Source: Methylovulum sp.
GTDB taxonomy: Bacteria > Pseudomonadota > Gammaproteobacteria > Methylococcales > Methylomonadaceae
Length of the DNA: 50,721 nt
Direction: 5' to 3'
Assembly (NCBI GenBank): GCA_030653435.1
Contig: JAURZI010000117.1
Location: forward strand, 1 to 50,721
Each line of letters starts with the position of its first letter. The stretch's first letter is position 1. This document shows positions 27,345 through 35,833 of the stretch, piece after piece. The notes below the pieces were generated by a model. That model saw only the letters and a list, made by a program, of their open reading frames with translations. It did no database searches and was not told the origin of the DNA. The translations under genes and the position numbers were made by a program.

Positions 27345-29517
27345 GAAAATATCAACAGCGTCCTGCTTGGTTGCAATGGGTTTGTCGCTGTCCAGTTGTG
27401 AGCTGATAGGCCCTAAACAAACGGAACTTTTACCGTTGGCACCGGTTGCCAAGCCGCAAGCGGATGCAAATTCAGACAATGTTTTTAAAGGCCTGCAAAA
27501 CAAACCGCCGGTTGTTGATTCACTGAAGTCCAAAATAGAACTCTATCCCGGAACCGATAGGTTTGTGCCGCCTGCGCCGATACAACATAGAAAAACCGGC
27601 TCGGAAACCGGTTCGTACAGCCTTAATTTTGATGATGCCGATCTGGGCGAGGTCGCCAAGGTGGTGTTGAGCGACATACTCGGACAAAACTATGTGTTAA
27701 GCCCCAAAGTGGTCGGCAAAGTCACGTTGCAAACCACACAGCCGTTAACCAAAGAAGAGTTGTTGCCCACGCTGGAAATGGTCTTGCGTATGAATAATGC
27801 GGCGCTGGTTAAAGACGGCAAAATCTACCATATTGAACCGGCAGCAGATGCGTTGTATACCTCCGATATATCGACGGGCAGCAGTAATCCGGGTTATCAG
27901 ACGCGGGTCATTCCGATCAAAAATGTTGCCGTTGAAGACATCATTGACGTACTAAAGCCACTGGTCCAGGAAAAAACCATCCTGCATGTTGACGGCACCC
28001 GTAATATTCTGGTCGCATCAGGCACGCCGGATGAAATGTCCAGGGTCATGGATATGGTAAGCACCTTTGATATCGATGTGTTGAAGGGCCGCTCGTTTGG
28101 CCTGTTCCCATTAGCGCATACTGATCCGGAAACGATCATCAAGGAACTTGAAGAAGTATTCAACAAAAAAGGCAAAACAGAAGAAACCGATTTTTTCCGT
28201 TTTATCCCGATTGAACGGATGAATGCCGTGATGGCGATTACGCACCAAGCCAGGTATTTGCAAGATATCGAAAGTTGGGTGCTGAGGCTGGACAAGGCTC
28301 AATCGGGCGCTGGCGGCGGCGTTAATGTTTATAAGGTCCAACACGCGGATGCCGAAGAGCTTGCCGACACCTTGAATGAAATTTTTACCGGCGCGCAAAA
28401 ACAGGATAAATCGGCCAAGGTTGCCGCCGGTAAAAAAGCCTCTGAAATCAGCAATAAATCGACGATAGACACCAAGACGGACACTAAATCCTCATCGTCC
28501 AGCAAACGAAGCGCTAGCCGTAGCAAAGGTTCCAGCGCTACCGGCACGGCGGCGGTGGCCGATGTCGAGGATGTCAGGATCATATCTGACAAAGCCAATA
28601 ATGCTTTGATTATTGTCGCTACGGCGCGTGAATATGAAGTCATACTGCCTGTCATCAAGCAACTGGATCTATTGCCGTTGCAGGTGCTGATTGATGCGAC
28701 CATAGTGTCGGTTGATTTAAAGGATGATTTAAAATACGGCATACAGTGGAAATTACAGCATGACAACAGTGCCGTCAGCAGCGGTCTGGGAGCGGCTACC
28801 TTAGGCAGTTCGAGCTTTGCTGCGGCAGAGGCGTTTGCCAGCGGCGGATTGAGCGCTGTCTATAATTCAGGCGCGGTGAATGCGCTGTTAGCATCGCAAG
28901 CCAGCAAAAATAACATCAATGTCATTTCGTCACCTTCTTTAATGGTGCTGAATAATCAGGAAGCGACCATCGAAGTGGGTACGCAAATCCCTACCTTATC
29001 AAGCACGTTATCAGGGGCCGGTATCACTTCGGACGGCTCGGGTACGGGCAGTACCGGACTGGTCACCAACAGCCAGATACAATATAAAGATACCGGTGTT
29101 AAGTTGGAAGTGACACCCCGTGTGAATGCTAATGGCATGGTGATTATGGAAATCAAGCAAACCGTAAGCGATCCCGTAGAATCAACAATAGGCGTGACTT
29201 CTTCGGCCGCTATTGCAAAAAAAGAAATTGAAAGCTCGGTTGCCATTCAGGATGGCGAAACGATTGTGTTAGGCGGCTTGATTAAAGAAAACAACACCTA
29301 TAATAAAGCCGGAATACCCTTTTTTCATGAGCTGCCATGGATAGGCCCATTATTCGGCAATACCACGAACAACAAAGATAAATCTGAACTGGTTGTGCTG
29401 ATTACGCCCCGTGTAGTCAAAAGCAAGCAGGATTCAAGGCTGATCTCCAATGAATTCAAACATAAATTAACCGGTATTTATAGGGACAGTTCGGCAGCAT
29501 CAACTTATAAAAGGTGA
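27331..29517 (+). CDS. gspD: type II secretion secretin GspD, lipoprotein type
   Basis: This 728-residue outer-membrane secretin forms the exit channel. Order: signal peptide with lipobox LSSC (Cys23), N0 domain (YSLNFDDADLGEVAKVVLSDIL, about 95), N1-N3 domains separated by a Ser/Lys-rich linker (about residues 365-410), then the secretin core with VNALLASQASKNNINVISSPSLM (about 515), the EVGTQIPT segment, VKLEVTPRVN and SELVVLITPRVV near the end. Residue +2 after the Cys is Glu, so outer-membrane sorting is expected. Lipoprotein secretins (XpsD of Xanthomonas, HxcQ of Pseudomonas) can reach the outer membrane without a separate pilotin. I chose the ATG at 27331, since it alone gives a signal peptide. 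Confidence 0.93.
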   Translation: MNNFKKISTASCLVAMGLSLSSCELIGPKQTELLPLAPVAKPQADANSDNVFKGLQNKPPVVDSLKSKIELYPGTDRFVPPAPIQHRKTGSETGSYSLNFDDADLGEVAKVVLSDILGQNYVLSPKVVGKVTLQTTQPLTKEELLPTLEMVLRMNNAALVKDGKIYHIEPAADALYTSDISTGSSNPGYQTRVIPIKNVAVEDIIDVLKPLVQEKTILHVDGTRNILVASGTPDEMSRVMDMVSTFDIDVLKGRSFGLFPLAHTDPETIIKELEEVFNKKGKTEETDFFRFIPIERMNAVMAITHQARYLQDIESWVLRLDKAQSGAGGGVNVYKVQHADAEELADTLNEIFTGAQKQDKSAKVAAGKKASEISNKSTIDTKTDTKSSSSSKRSASRSKGSSATGTAAVADVEDVRIISDKANNALIIVATAREYEVILPVIKQLDLLPLQVLIDATIVSVDLKDDLKYGIQWKLQHDNSAVSSGLGAATLGSSSFAAAEAFASGGLSAVYNSGAVNALLASQASKNNINVISSPSLMVLNNQEATIEVGTQIPTLSSTLSGAGITSDGSGTGSTGLVTNSQIQYKDTGVKLEVTPRVNANGMVIMEIKQTVSDPVESTIGVTSSAAIAKKEIESSVAIQDGETIVLGGLIKENNTYNKAGIPFFHELPWIGPLFGNTTNNKDKSELVVLITPRVVKSKQDSRLISNEFKHKLTGIYRDSSAASTYKR

Positions 29518-29627
29518 AGGTTTAGATAAAGGCTGGACGAAAGCCATGCAGATCGTCATACAAGTATTTTAGAACCGGTGCGACCGGATGTTTGTTCACA
29601 CCCGTTGGTATCATTTGTTTTAGTCAA

Positions 29628-29656
29628 TTGAATATCAATGTGTTAAGACTTTTTAT
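29628..29656 (+). promoter_or_regulatory. weak promoter candidate of the sulfotransferase gene
   Basis: TTGAAT and TTTTAT are separated by 17 bases, 30 bases before the ATG at 29686. The match is moderate only. Confidence 0.3.
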
Positions 29657-29685
29657 CCGGTCATTATCAAAATTAGGGAGATTAA

Positions 29686-30558
29686 ATGAAACATCGATTT
29701 GTGATTGGAATTGGTTCGCAACGTGCCGGTTCGACGTTATTACATCGCTTGCTGGAAACATCAACTGATGCTTTTATGCATCCTATTAAAGAATTGCACT
29801 ATTTTGATACCTTATATGGTTTTCGGGCGCAGGCAGCGCTTAAGCGTTTTGCTTTAAAACAACTGGCAAGACAAATTAGCCGGATAGTCCAGGCTAAGAA
29901 CGCGGATTTTGTCCTTAAACAAAAATATCAGTGCCATTTGCGTACCAATAAAATACTGGCTACATTGCCGATAGACAAGGTGGACTATTTGGACTTGTTT
30001 CGTCCTTGCATAGCTGGTGCCAAGCTGCTGGGTGAAGTCACCCCCGAATATATGCTGCTGGATGAACCGTCCATCGAAAAAATGAAACAAGTGATCGGCG
30101 ATGATGCCGCTGTTATCTTGATTTGCCGCAACCCGGTCAAACGCTTTCTGTCTGCGGTCAAGCTGATGAATGTTTATAATAAGCTGGCATTAAACGATGT
30201 CACGGCGGAAGCTTGGATCCAAAAAATGCTGGCGGAACAATCAGGCTGGCTGGCAGCACAAGATGGATACAACAACTATGCCGATACCATTGCCCGTTAC
30301 TCCAAACATTTTCGCCATTTTGCCGCCATTAGTTATGATGAAATGGTCAGTAATCCCGAAAAAACCGCCGAGCAATTAGCCGATGTGCTGGCTATTCGCA
30401 TTAACCCGCAAATATTCAAAAAAGAATCGGGCAAAGTCATCAATGATTTAGGCAGCGATTTCACTATCAGTCCGCAAACTGTCCAACAACTTGGCGAGCG
30501 CTACCAAACTAATCAAGTTTTTTTGGATAAGTTTTTTGGCTTAGCGCTGACCCAATAG
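29686..30558 (+). CDS. PAPS-dependent sulfotransferase family protein
   Basis: This 290-residue protein has the sulfotransferase 5'-phosphosulfate loop GIGSQRAGSTLLHRLLE at residues 8-24 and the 3'-phosphate-binding part VILICRNPVKRFLSAVKL at about 145, followed by a region with FAAISYDEMVSNPEKTAEQLADVL. It would move sulfate from PAPS to a carbohydrate, lipid or protein. The acceptor is unknown. AGGGAG upstream supports the start. It is monocistronic, with a terminator directly after it. Confidence 0.85.
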   Translation: MKHRFVIGIGSQRAGSTLLHRLLETSTDAFMHPIKELHYFDTLYGFRAQAALKRFALKQLARQISRIVQAKNADFVLKQKYQCHLRTNKILATLPIDKVDYLDLFRPCIAGAKLLGEVTPEYMLLDEPSIEKMKQVIGDDAAVILICRNPVKRFLSAVKLMNVYNKLALNDVTAEAWIQKMLAEQSGWLAAQDGYNNYADTIARYSKHFRHFAAISYDEMVSNPEKTAEQLADVLAIRINPQIFKKESGKVINDLGSDFTISPQTVQQLGERYQTNQVFLDKFFGLALTQ

Positions 30559-30578
30559 CGGGGATATATCATATTCTG

Positions 30579-30598
30579 AACGGTCACGCCCGTTTTTT
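30579..30598 (+). terminator. rho-independent terminator after the sulfotransferase gene
   Basis: AACGG-tcacgc-CCGTT followed by further T residues. It lies 21 bases after the stop. Confidence 0.6.
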
Positions 30599-30661
30599 AG
30601 GGTACCCATCACGTACCGTTTATATCGATTTTAATTATAAAGCATATGCTCAGGCTTGCTG

Positions 30662-32050
30662 CTAAACGCCAAGAGCAGCTTTTTTCCACGGCGCGGGGGT
30701 TCTAACCGCCTGCCATACCGGGCTTTCGATGGTCAGCGCCAATTGGCGCACCAATTCCAGCATGCCTTGATAACCTTCGTAGCCGAACTCCCGTTCCTGG
30801 TTAATATCCAGGAACGGGATTTTTGCCTTCAACGCCGTGTACATATTACGGCCCCCGGCGATGAGAATATCGGCCTTATAATCATGCACAATCCGGATCA
30901 GTTCCTTAGGGCTGCCGTCGTTAATCATTAACGTATCATCGCCCATTAATTCACGAATCCGCGCTTTGTCTTCTTCGGTGGACTTGTTCGTGCCCGTCGC
31001 GACGACGACCATGCCCAAATCCTGTAGCGCCGAAATGACCGACCAGCTTTTTACGCCGCCGGTAAACAACAGCACGCGCTTGCCTTTAAGGCGTTGCTTC
31101 CACGGCTCCAGCTCGCATCGAATACGGGTTTCTTCGCGGGCAATGAGCTGTTCGGTGCGTTCGGTTAAATCCGGGTCGTTCAGCGCCTTGGCAAAATCGC
31201 GCAAGGCTTGGCTGGTGTCGGTAATGCCGTAAAAACTGCCTTCAAACCATGGTGTACCGTATTGTTGCTGCAATTTGCGGGCGACATTGACCATCGCCTT
31301 GGAGCAAACCATCATATTGACTTCGGCCTTGTGCATGGTTTGCACTTCGCGGAACCGGGCGTCACCGGACAAAGTGCATAGGATACGCAGGCCCAGTTCA
31401 TCCAGTAACGGCAACACATGCCAGAATTCACCGGCAATATTGTATTCGCCGACCAAATTGACGTCATGTACGTTAATGCCTTGGCGTTGGATCGATACCG
31501 GATCGGGGTCGCGCGTACCGATGACGTATTTGACCATCGCATCCCCGGCAATCCGGTTGCCGAGATTTTTGGTGCCGTAAAAACCAGCGCTATCTATCGG
31601 CACGACCGGAATACCCCAGCGCTCTTCCGCCGATTTGCACACGGCATTAATGTCATCGCCGACTAGCGCAGGAACACAGGTGTTATAAATAAACACCGCA
31701 GGCGGCTGATAGGTGTCAATCGCCTGTTTGATGGCATGGAACAAACGTTTTTCCGAGCGGCCCATGACAATGTCCTGCTCGGTCAAGTCGGTCGTCATGC
31801 CGATTCGGTATAAAGCCGCTCCAGAAGAGCGGGTGCCCCGGTTATCCCAGGAGCTGCCTGCACAGGCGATAGGGCCGTGCACAATATGCGCGACATCGGC
31901 AATCGGCAATAAGGCGATCTGTGCGCCATCAAATGCACAGCCACCGGCTGCGGCGCCGGGTTTGGGCTTGGCGCAACCGGATTTCTCTTTTTTGTTATGT
32001 TCGCACGCGGGTTCGTCGAGTAATGCGGCAATATCTTTGGTTGTTTTCAT
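30662..32050 (-). CDS. nifE: nitrogenase cofactor biosynthesis protein NifE, stand-alone
   Basis: This 462-residue protein is the NifE half of the NifEN scaffold on which FeMo-cofactor is matured. Diagnostic text: [41 protein letters not shown] (cluster-ligating Cys), [32 protein letters not shown] and [19 protein letters not shown]. It is full length with key Cys residues kept, so it looks functional. The ATG at 32050 starts the usual [16 protein letters not shown]; an in-frame GTG/ATG further up would read through the promoter. The usual partner nifN is not downstream, where the opposite-strand sulfotransferase lies. Upstream are a sigma-54 promoter and a NifA site, so expression under nitrogen-fixing conditions is likely. 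Confidence 0.93.
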   Translation of the reverse strand: MKTTKDIAALLDEPACEHNKKEKSGCAKPKPGAAAGGCAFDGAQIALLPIADVAHIVHGPIACAGSSWDNRGTRSSGAALYRIGMTTDLTEQDIVMGRSEKRLFHAIKQAIDTYQPPAVFIYNTCVPALVGDDINAVCKSAEERWGIPVVPIDSAGFYGTKNLGNRIAGDAMVKYVIGTRDPDPVSIQRQGINVHDVNLVGEYNIAGEFWHVLPLLDELGLRILCTLSGDARFREVQTMHKAEVNMMVCSKAMVNVARKLQQQYGTPWFEGSFYGITDTSQALRDFAKALNDPDLTERTEQLIAREETRIRCELEPWKQRLKGKRVLLFTGGVKSWSVISALQDLGMVVVATGTNKSTEEDKARIRELMGDDTLMINDGSPKELIRIVHDYKADILIAGGRNMYTALKAKIPFLDINQEREFGYEGYQGMLELVRQLALTIESPVWQAVRTPAPWKKAALGV

Positions 32051-32083
32051 GTTCTGGGCCTGAGCTGAGTCTATATTGCCTAA

Positions 32084-32099
32084 AGCAACCAATGTGCCA
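32084..32099 (-). promoter_or_regulatory. sigma-54 promoter of nifE
   Basis: On the minus strand the site reads TGGCAC-N5-TTGCT, a full match to the -24/-12 consensus with the GG and GC pairs at the required spacing. It ends about 34 bases before the nifE ATG. Confidence 0.85.
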
Positions 32100-32142
32100 T
32101 AAATTAAGTTATTGATTCATAATGATTTATTTATGTAGAGTT

Positions 32143-32158
32143 TGTTTGAAAACTGACA
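32143..32158. promoter_or_regulatory. NifA upstream activating sequence
   Basis: TGT-N10-ACA, the NifA recognition pattern, lies 44 bases upstream of the -24 element of the nifE promoter. This is the only such match I found in the interval between mltB and nifE. Confidence 0.7.
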
Positions 32159-32235
32159 CAAGCAAGATGCCTGGCGTGACAATGTGAGGTTTCATTTCGT
32201 TTGGCACGCAAGTCCAGAACCGTAGTAAGGCTAAA

Positions 32236-33273
32236 TTAGTCGTAGCGTTGTTTAATGGCCTGCGCCAATTGATGCACGGCCATTGCATATTTATTGCTGT
32301 TGTTGTACTTCTTGATCACTTTAAAGTTAGGATGGACATGCCAGTATTCAATGCCGCTGTAGGTGCTGAGCTCGATAACGGCGGAATCTTTGGCGGGGCT
32401 GGTTGGTTTTGCCACCGGGTTGTTTGGCTGCCAGCCGCTACGTGAGAAATAATGCGCCACACTGCCTATGGCATCGCTAGGCTGCCAAATATCGCAGCGG
32501 CCATTATTGTCAAAATCCACTGCCAAGCGGCGGTAGCTACTCGGCATAAATTGACCCAAGCCCATAGCTCCGGCCCATGAACCCACGGGTTGTCTGGGTT
32601 CATAGCCTTGTTCACGGGTCATCAGCAGAAAATTTTCCAGTTCGGTGGTAAAAAATTTCTCACGCCTGTGGGTATCGAAGGCCAACGTGGTCAACGCATC
32701 AAAAACACAGGTTTTGCCGATGTTTTTGCCGAAATAGGTTTCTACTCCAATAATCGCGACGATATATTCAGGATCGACGCCATAAGTTGCGCTTGCCCGT
32801 TCAATCGCATCGGCATTGTTGCGCCAAAAGGCAACGCCATTGTTGATGTGCGCTTCGGTCAGGAATTTGTTACGGTAACGGGTCCAGCTCCCGACGCTGG
32901 GTTTTGACGGGCCGGTATAAGGGGCGGGGCTTTCCAGGCGAATCACCGATTCCAAACGGTTAGCTCGTGAAAACAAACCATTAAGATAAGTCTCTGAAAA
33001 ACCGTGCTTTTTAACCATGTGTTGGATAAAGTTCCGTACGGCAAACGAATCTGCGTAAGTGCCGGTTAACGTGGTGGCGAAATAATTTTGGAAATTCGGC
33101 TCTACCGCGTAACTGTCAGGATAGAGTTGGGACGGCTGGATAATCAGCCCGGTTGCCGGTTTACTGGTAACCGTTGGGGCCTGAACGACTTGCTCCACGG
33201 GTTGGCTGGCACATCCTGAAAGTATTGTCGCTACTATTAATTTTACTGCGTTGCTATGATTCATGTTTGCCAT
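32236..33273 (-). CDS. mltB: membrane-bound lytic murein transglycosylase B
   Basis: This 345-residue lipoprotein cleaves the glycan strand of peptidoglycan with formation of a 1,6-anhydro end, the product later handled by AmpD. It has a lipobox ATILSGC (Cys21). The catalytic Glu is in YIVAIIGVETYFGKNIG (about 172). SWAGAMGLGQFMPSSYRRLAVDFDNNGRCDIW is the MltB hallmark. I kept the first ATG, which has AAAGAG seven bases upstream; ATG codon 4 is also possible. It stands alone, 185 bp upstream of nifE. Confidence 0.92.
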   Translation of the reverse strand: MANMNHSNAVKLIVATILSGCASQPVEQVVQAPTVTSKPATGLIIQPSQLYPDSYAVEPNFQNYFATTLTGTYADSFAVRNFIQHMVKKHGFSETYLNGLFSRANRLESVIRLESPAPYTGPSKPSVGSWTRYRNKFLTEAHINNGVAFWRNNADAIERASATYGVDPEYIVAIIGVETYFGKNIGKTCVFDALTTLAFDTHRREKFFTTELENFLLMTREQGYEPRQPVGSWAGAMGLGQFMPSSYRRLAVDFDNNGRCDIWQPSDAIGSVAHYFSRSGWQPNNPVAKPTSPAKDSAVIELSTYSGIEYWHVHPNFKVIKKYNNSNKYAMAVHQLAQAIKQRYD

Positions 33274-33364
33274 GATTAGACTCTTTGTCGTTATTGATTA
33301 TTTGGAACGTTTTTATTCGGTAACATTATAGTAATATAACTCATTGTTTTAATGGATAATTCAG

Positions 33365-33958
33365 CTAAAAACACTTTGCTCGAAACTCATCGGGTATATC
33401 CAGGCTAAATGTTTCATGCTGTATGCGGGCCATATAAAATCCAGCCGCCAATACCCGCTTTTTTAAAGCGTCGCTGATGTCCACCGCAGCGATAATACCG
33501 TAAAGTTTTTTGTCCTTATGTTCGGGGAACAGCGTTTTAAAATTCGCCATCAAACTATTGAGTTGGGTAATCGCTTCCTCGCGACAATGGCTTTTGACTT
33601 CCACAACATAGACTTCATTGATAGCGCTATTGGCATACGCCAGCACATCAATCTCGGCATCGATGCCGTTTTTACTCACTCGGACACTGGGGCTAATCAC
33701 TTCCATTTTAAACCGCTCGCGCAGGATTTTGGTCATCGAAGGCAAGGCAAGCCCTTCGGTAAAACTGCCAAACTTTTTACCCAAGCCGCCGATTTGTTTG
33801 CCCAATTCTTTGAGTTGAAGGTCAAGTTCCTGTTTTCGTTGGTCGGCTTCCCGGGCCATTTTTTTCCGTTCTTCATTGAATGCTTTCTGTTCTTCACTGG
33901 TCTCTTTTTGGGCAACTGCCAAACTGGCAACCAGTTGTTTTAATTCGTCGTCAGTCAT
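33365..33958 (-). CDS. DUF3782-like PD-(D/E)XK protein with coiled coil
   Basis: This 197-residue protein has an N-terminal charged coiled coil (about 5-60, rich in Glu, Lys and Gln) and a C-terminal nuclease-like domain with DAEIDVLAYANSAINEVYVVEVKSHC (about 107-132), the D-(x)n-ExK core of the PD-(D/E)XK superfamily. Proteins of this kind (DUF3782/DUF3532 style) are frequent in genomes rich in mobile DNA and have no settled function. It lies beside the reverse-transcriptase remnant, but I see no direct link. Confidence 0.75.
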   Translation of the reverse strand: MTDDELKQLVASLAVAQKETSEEQKAFNEERKKMAREADQRKQELDLQLKELGKQIGGLGKKFGSFTEGLALPSMTKILRERFKMEVISPSVRVSKNGIDAEIDVLAYANSAINEVYVVEVKSHCREEAITQLNSLMANFKTLFPEHKDKKLYGIIAAVDISDALKKRVLAAGFYMARIQHETFSLDIPDEFRAKCF

Positions 33959-34034
33959 CGTGATAGCCCTCTCGTTGTTGCGTTATGAGATTTATGAAAG
34001 GAAAGTAACCTGTGCCATTTTAACCGTAAAGTCT

Positions 34035-34268
34035 ATGCAATTGGATTTATTTCAACAATTTAGCACTAGCCGCAACGCCGGGGTTTAACTCCACGAACTG
34101 TTTGAAGCGTATACATAATGTCGCCGCAATAAGTGCAACACGGCGAATGCGCTGGCGTTTGAAATGGATTACGAAACCCGACTGATCGACTTGTGGCAGG
34201 ATATCAATGCACACACCTATAACCCAGGCAAAGTGGCGTGTGGTGCGCTTAAGGAAAGCGGCGAATAA
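34035..34268 (+). pseudogene. decayed reverse transcriptase N-terminal fragment
   Basis: One frame from the ATG at 34035 reads through two TAA codons (34086, 34116) to a third at 34266. The translation, MQLDLFQQF then LHELFEAY, CRRNK.NTANALAFEMDYE and LIDLWQDINAHTYNPGK, matches the opening of bacterial reverse transcriptases of the kind with DARRNKRNT...ALxFExxxE...TYxPG, found in diversity-generating retroelements and related RTs. The catalytic palm (YADD-type motif) is missing, so the piece is a relic. It precedes a DUF1566 gene with variable-region character. Assignment is from memory of the family pattern. Bases 33959-34034 and 34377-34542 around it hold nothing else I can name. Confidence 0.6.
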
Positions 34269-34296
34269 AATTACTTTTAAGACAAATAGATAATTT

Positions 34297-34376
34297 GTAG
34301 GGCGTGCTGCGCGCGCCATCAACGGGTTGGCGCGTTATACCTTTACGCCGGAGAAGGCGCGCGCGGCACGCCCTAC
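34297..34376. repeat. 80-bp palindromic MITE/REP-like element, copy 1
   Basis: It starts GTAGGGCGTGC and ends GCACGCCCTAC, with inverted ends of about 20 bases rich in GC repeats (GCGCGCGCC / GGCGCGCGC). A second copy of identical length lies at 35752-35831 in the same orientation with about 73 of 80 bases identical. Such elements are often mobilised by a transposase elsewhere. Confidence 0.85.
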
Positions 34377-34542
34377 TTCAGATGCTGTGGTAATAAACTG
34401 AACAATGACGAGCATTTTTCTTAACTATGAGCAGTGACGCTCCGCATGGGTACGATAAGAAAGCAATTTATTTTCTTGTGATAAGGTCATTAATTTTGTA
34501 GTGTACATTGCACCCTAAACTATTTCTCCTGTAGATATCCCT

Positions 34543-35490
34543 ATGAAATCAATGTACAAACAACTGGCCATAACGCTGATATTGGCCGCTATCGGTATCC
34601 ATACCGTTCATGCCGTAACACCGGCGGGCAAGCCAGTTAACGCCACCATCAAGCTGCAAGGCGGCAGCGATTCCAGTGCCGAATGGAAAGCCCCGTTCAC
34701 CTCTGCCTATAAAGTCCATGTGTACGTACCGAAAACAGGTACCACCACCAACGCCCTGTACCGCGTTTACCCCAACGGCAAACGCGCGGGCAGCACCGAA
34801 TGCCTGGGCAGCGATGCCAAATTCCCCTGTCAAGAAGTGACTATCGACCAAACCCTCTATCCCAATGCCTGGACACAACTGATGGTGGACGATGATCCGG
34901 CGACGCAATGGGCGTTTGTCAAAGGCAAAGGCTACGTTACCGTCGTCGCCAGCAACCTTAGCGCGGTGGAACTTTTAAACCTGTCCGGCTTGGTGCGCTT
35001 TGAAAACCAAACCATCGCCATCGGCAAGACCTACCAAGGCGGCCTTATTTTCTATGTTGACGGCACCGGCGAACACGGCTTGATTGCCGCAGCGGCTGAC
35101 CAAAGCGCTGGCATTCAATGGTATAACGGTTCATATTTGACTACAGGAGCTACGGCTACCGCCGTGGGCACGGGGCTGGCTAACACGACCAAGATTATCA
35201 AGGCGCAAGGCGCGGGTTCTTATGCCGCCAAATTGTGTGCAAATCTGGAGATCGGCGCGTACAGTGATTGGTATTTGCCGTCAAAAGATGAATTGAACTT
35301 GATGTATACCAACATTGGCCAGGGGGCTGCCGCACCGTTGACCAATGTGGGTGGTTTTGCCGTTGCCTGGTACTGGAGTTCGTCTGAATTCGGCTTCAAC
35401 TACGCGTGGTTCCAGAGTTTCGGTAGTGGCGGTCAGCTCAACAACGGTAAGTACGACACGGATGCAGTCCGTGCGGTGAGGGCTTTTTAA
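34543..35490 (+). CDS. secreted DUF1566 protein, likely DGR variable target
   Basis: This 315-residue exported protein has a signal peptide (1-25, cleaved after TVHA), an N-terminal beta domain (about 26-160) and a C-terminal DUF1566/Lcl-like lectin-fold domain, from GKTYQGGLIFYVDGTGEHGLIAA through YSDWYLPSKDELNLMY to the end. The last 40 residues follow the plan WSSSE...AW.Q......Q....K..T..VRAVRAF, known from targets of diversity-generating retroelements. From codon 283 to 308, 19 of 26 codons end in C or T. The seven others are mainly the scaffold residues A, W, Q, Q, K, T. That is what adenine mutagenesis of AAC/AAT template codons would leave. No template repeat is present in the window. 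It is flanked by two copies of an 80-bp repeat and follows a reverse-transcriptase remnant. A surface ligand-binding role is inferred. Confidence 0.8.
   Translation: MKSMYKQLAITLILAAIGIHTVHAVTPAGKPVNATIKLQGGSDSSAEWKAPFTSAYKVHVYVPKTGTTTNALYRVYPNGKRAGSTECLGSDAKFPCQEVTIDQTLYPNAWTQLMVDDDPATQWAFVKGKGYVTVVASNLSAVELLNLSGLVRFENQTIAIGKTYQGGLIFYVDGTGEHGLIAAAADQSAGIQWYNGSYLTTGATATAVGTGLANTTKIIKAQGAGSYAAKLCANLEIGAYSDWYLPSKDELNLMYTNIGQGAAAPLTNVGGFAVAWYWSSSEFGFNYAWFQSFGSGGQLNNGKYDTDAVRAVRAF
35371..35490 (+). other. putative DGR variable region (VR)
   Basis: Codons 277-315 of the DUF1566 gene. The variable-looking block is 35389-35466, and the invariant 3' end coding VRAVRAF and the stop is 35467-35490. 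Assignment rests on codon pattern and family resemblance. The matching template repeat has not been seen. Confidence 0.55.
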
Positions 35491-35517
35491 CACTTTAACC
35501 TTTTAACCATTTTCTTT

Positions 35518-35542
35518 CCCGCGCAGCGGGCGCGATTTTTTT
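35518..35542 (+). terminator. hairpin after the DUF1566 gene
   Basis: CCCGC-gca-GCGGG, a short spacer and seven T residues. It may be a simple rho-independent terminator. DGR targets also often carry a hairpin just downstream of the variable region, so both roles are open. Confidence 0.6.
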
Positions 35543-35636
35543 GACCTATGGCGCTTTACTATGATTTACCCGTCTGTCGGGACACCTATCGACTGATCTT
35601 AAAGATATTTGAATGCACTAAGGATCTTGTAGCGGG

Positions 35637-35656
35637 ACGGGGGTTTGTAACCCCGT
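35637..35656. repeat. hairpin repeat
   Basis: ACGGGG and CCCCGT, 6-bp arms with an 8-base loop, in the non-coding stretch between the DUF1566 gene and ilvI. Confidence 0.4.
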
Positions 35657-35708
35657 ACTGAATGTTTTGAAGCTGCCGTTACCGTGAATTATCCGAGAAA
35701 CCCTGCGA

Positions 35709-35727
35709 ACGGGGCAACATGCCCCGT
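35709..35727. repeat. hairpin repeat
   Basis: ACGGGGCA-aca-TGCCCCGT, a perfect 8-bp stem with a three-base loop. It shares the ACGGGG/CCCCGT arms with the hairpin 50 bases upstream. Confidence 0.5.
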
Positions 35728-35751
35728 CTGGCTTCACTAAAGTTGCCTATT

Positions 35752-35831
35752 GTAGGGCGTGCCGCGCGCGCCATTAGCGGATTGGCACGTTTTACCTTTA
35801 CGCCGGAGAATGCGCGCGCGGCACGCCCTAC
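35752..35831. repeat. 80-bp palindromic MITE/REP-like element, copy 2
   Basis: Same length and orientation as the copy at 34297-34376, with seven differences. The two copies bracket the DUF1566 gene like direct repeats about 1.4 kb apart. Confidence 0.85.
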
Positions 35832-35833
35832 GC

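Noticed and set aside
32202-32217. TGGCACGCAAG near the mltB stop as a second sigma-54 site
   Set aside because: No GC pair at the -12 position.
33365-33958. PD-(D/E)XK protein as part of a retroelement system with the RT relic
   Set aside because: Opposite strand, own ribosome binding site, and no known partnership; treated as an independent gene.
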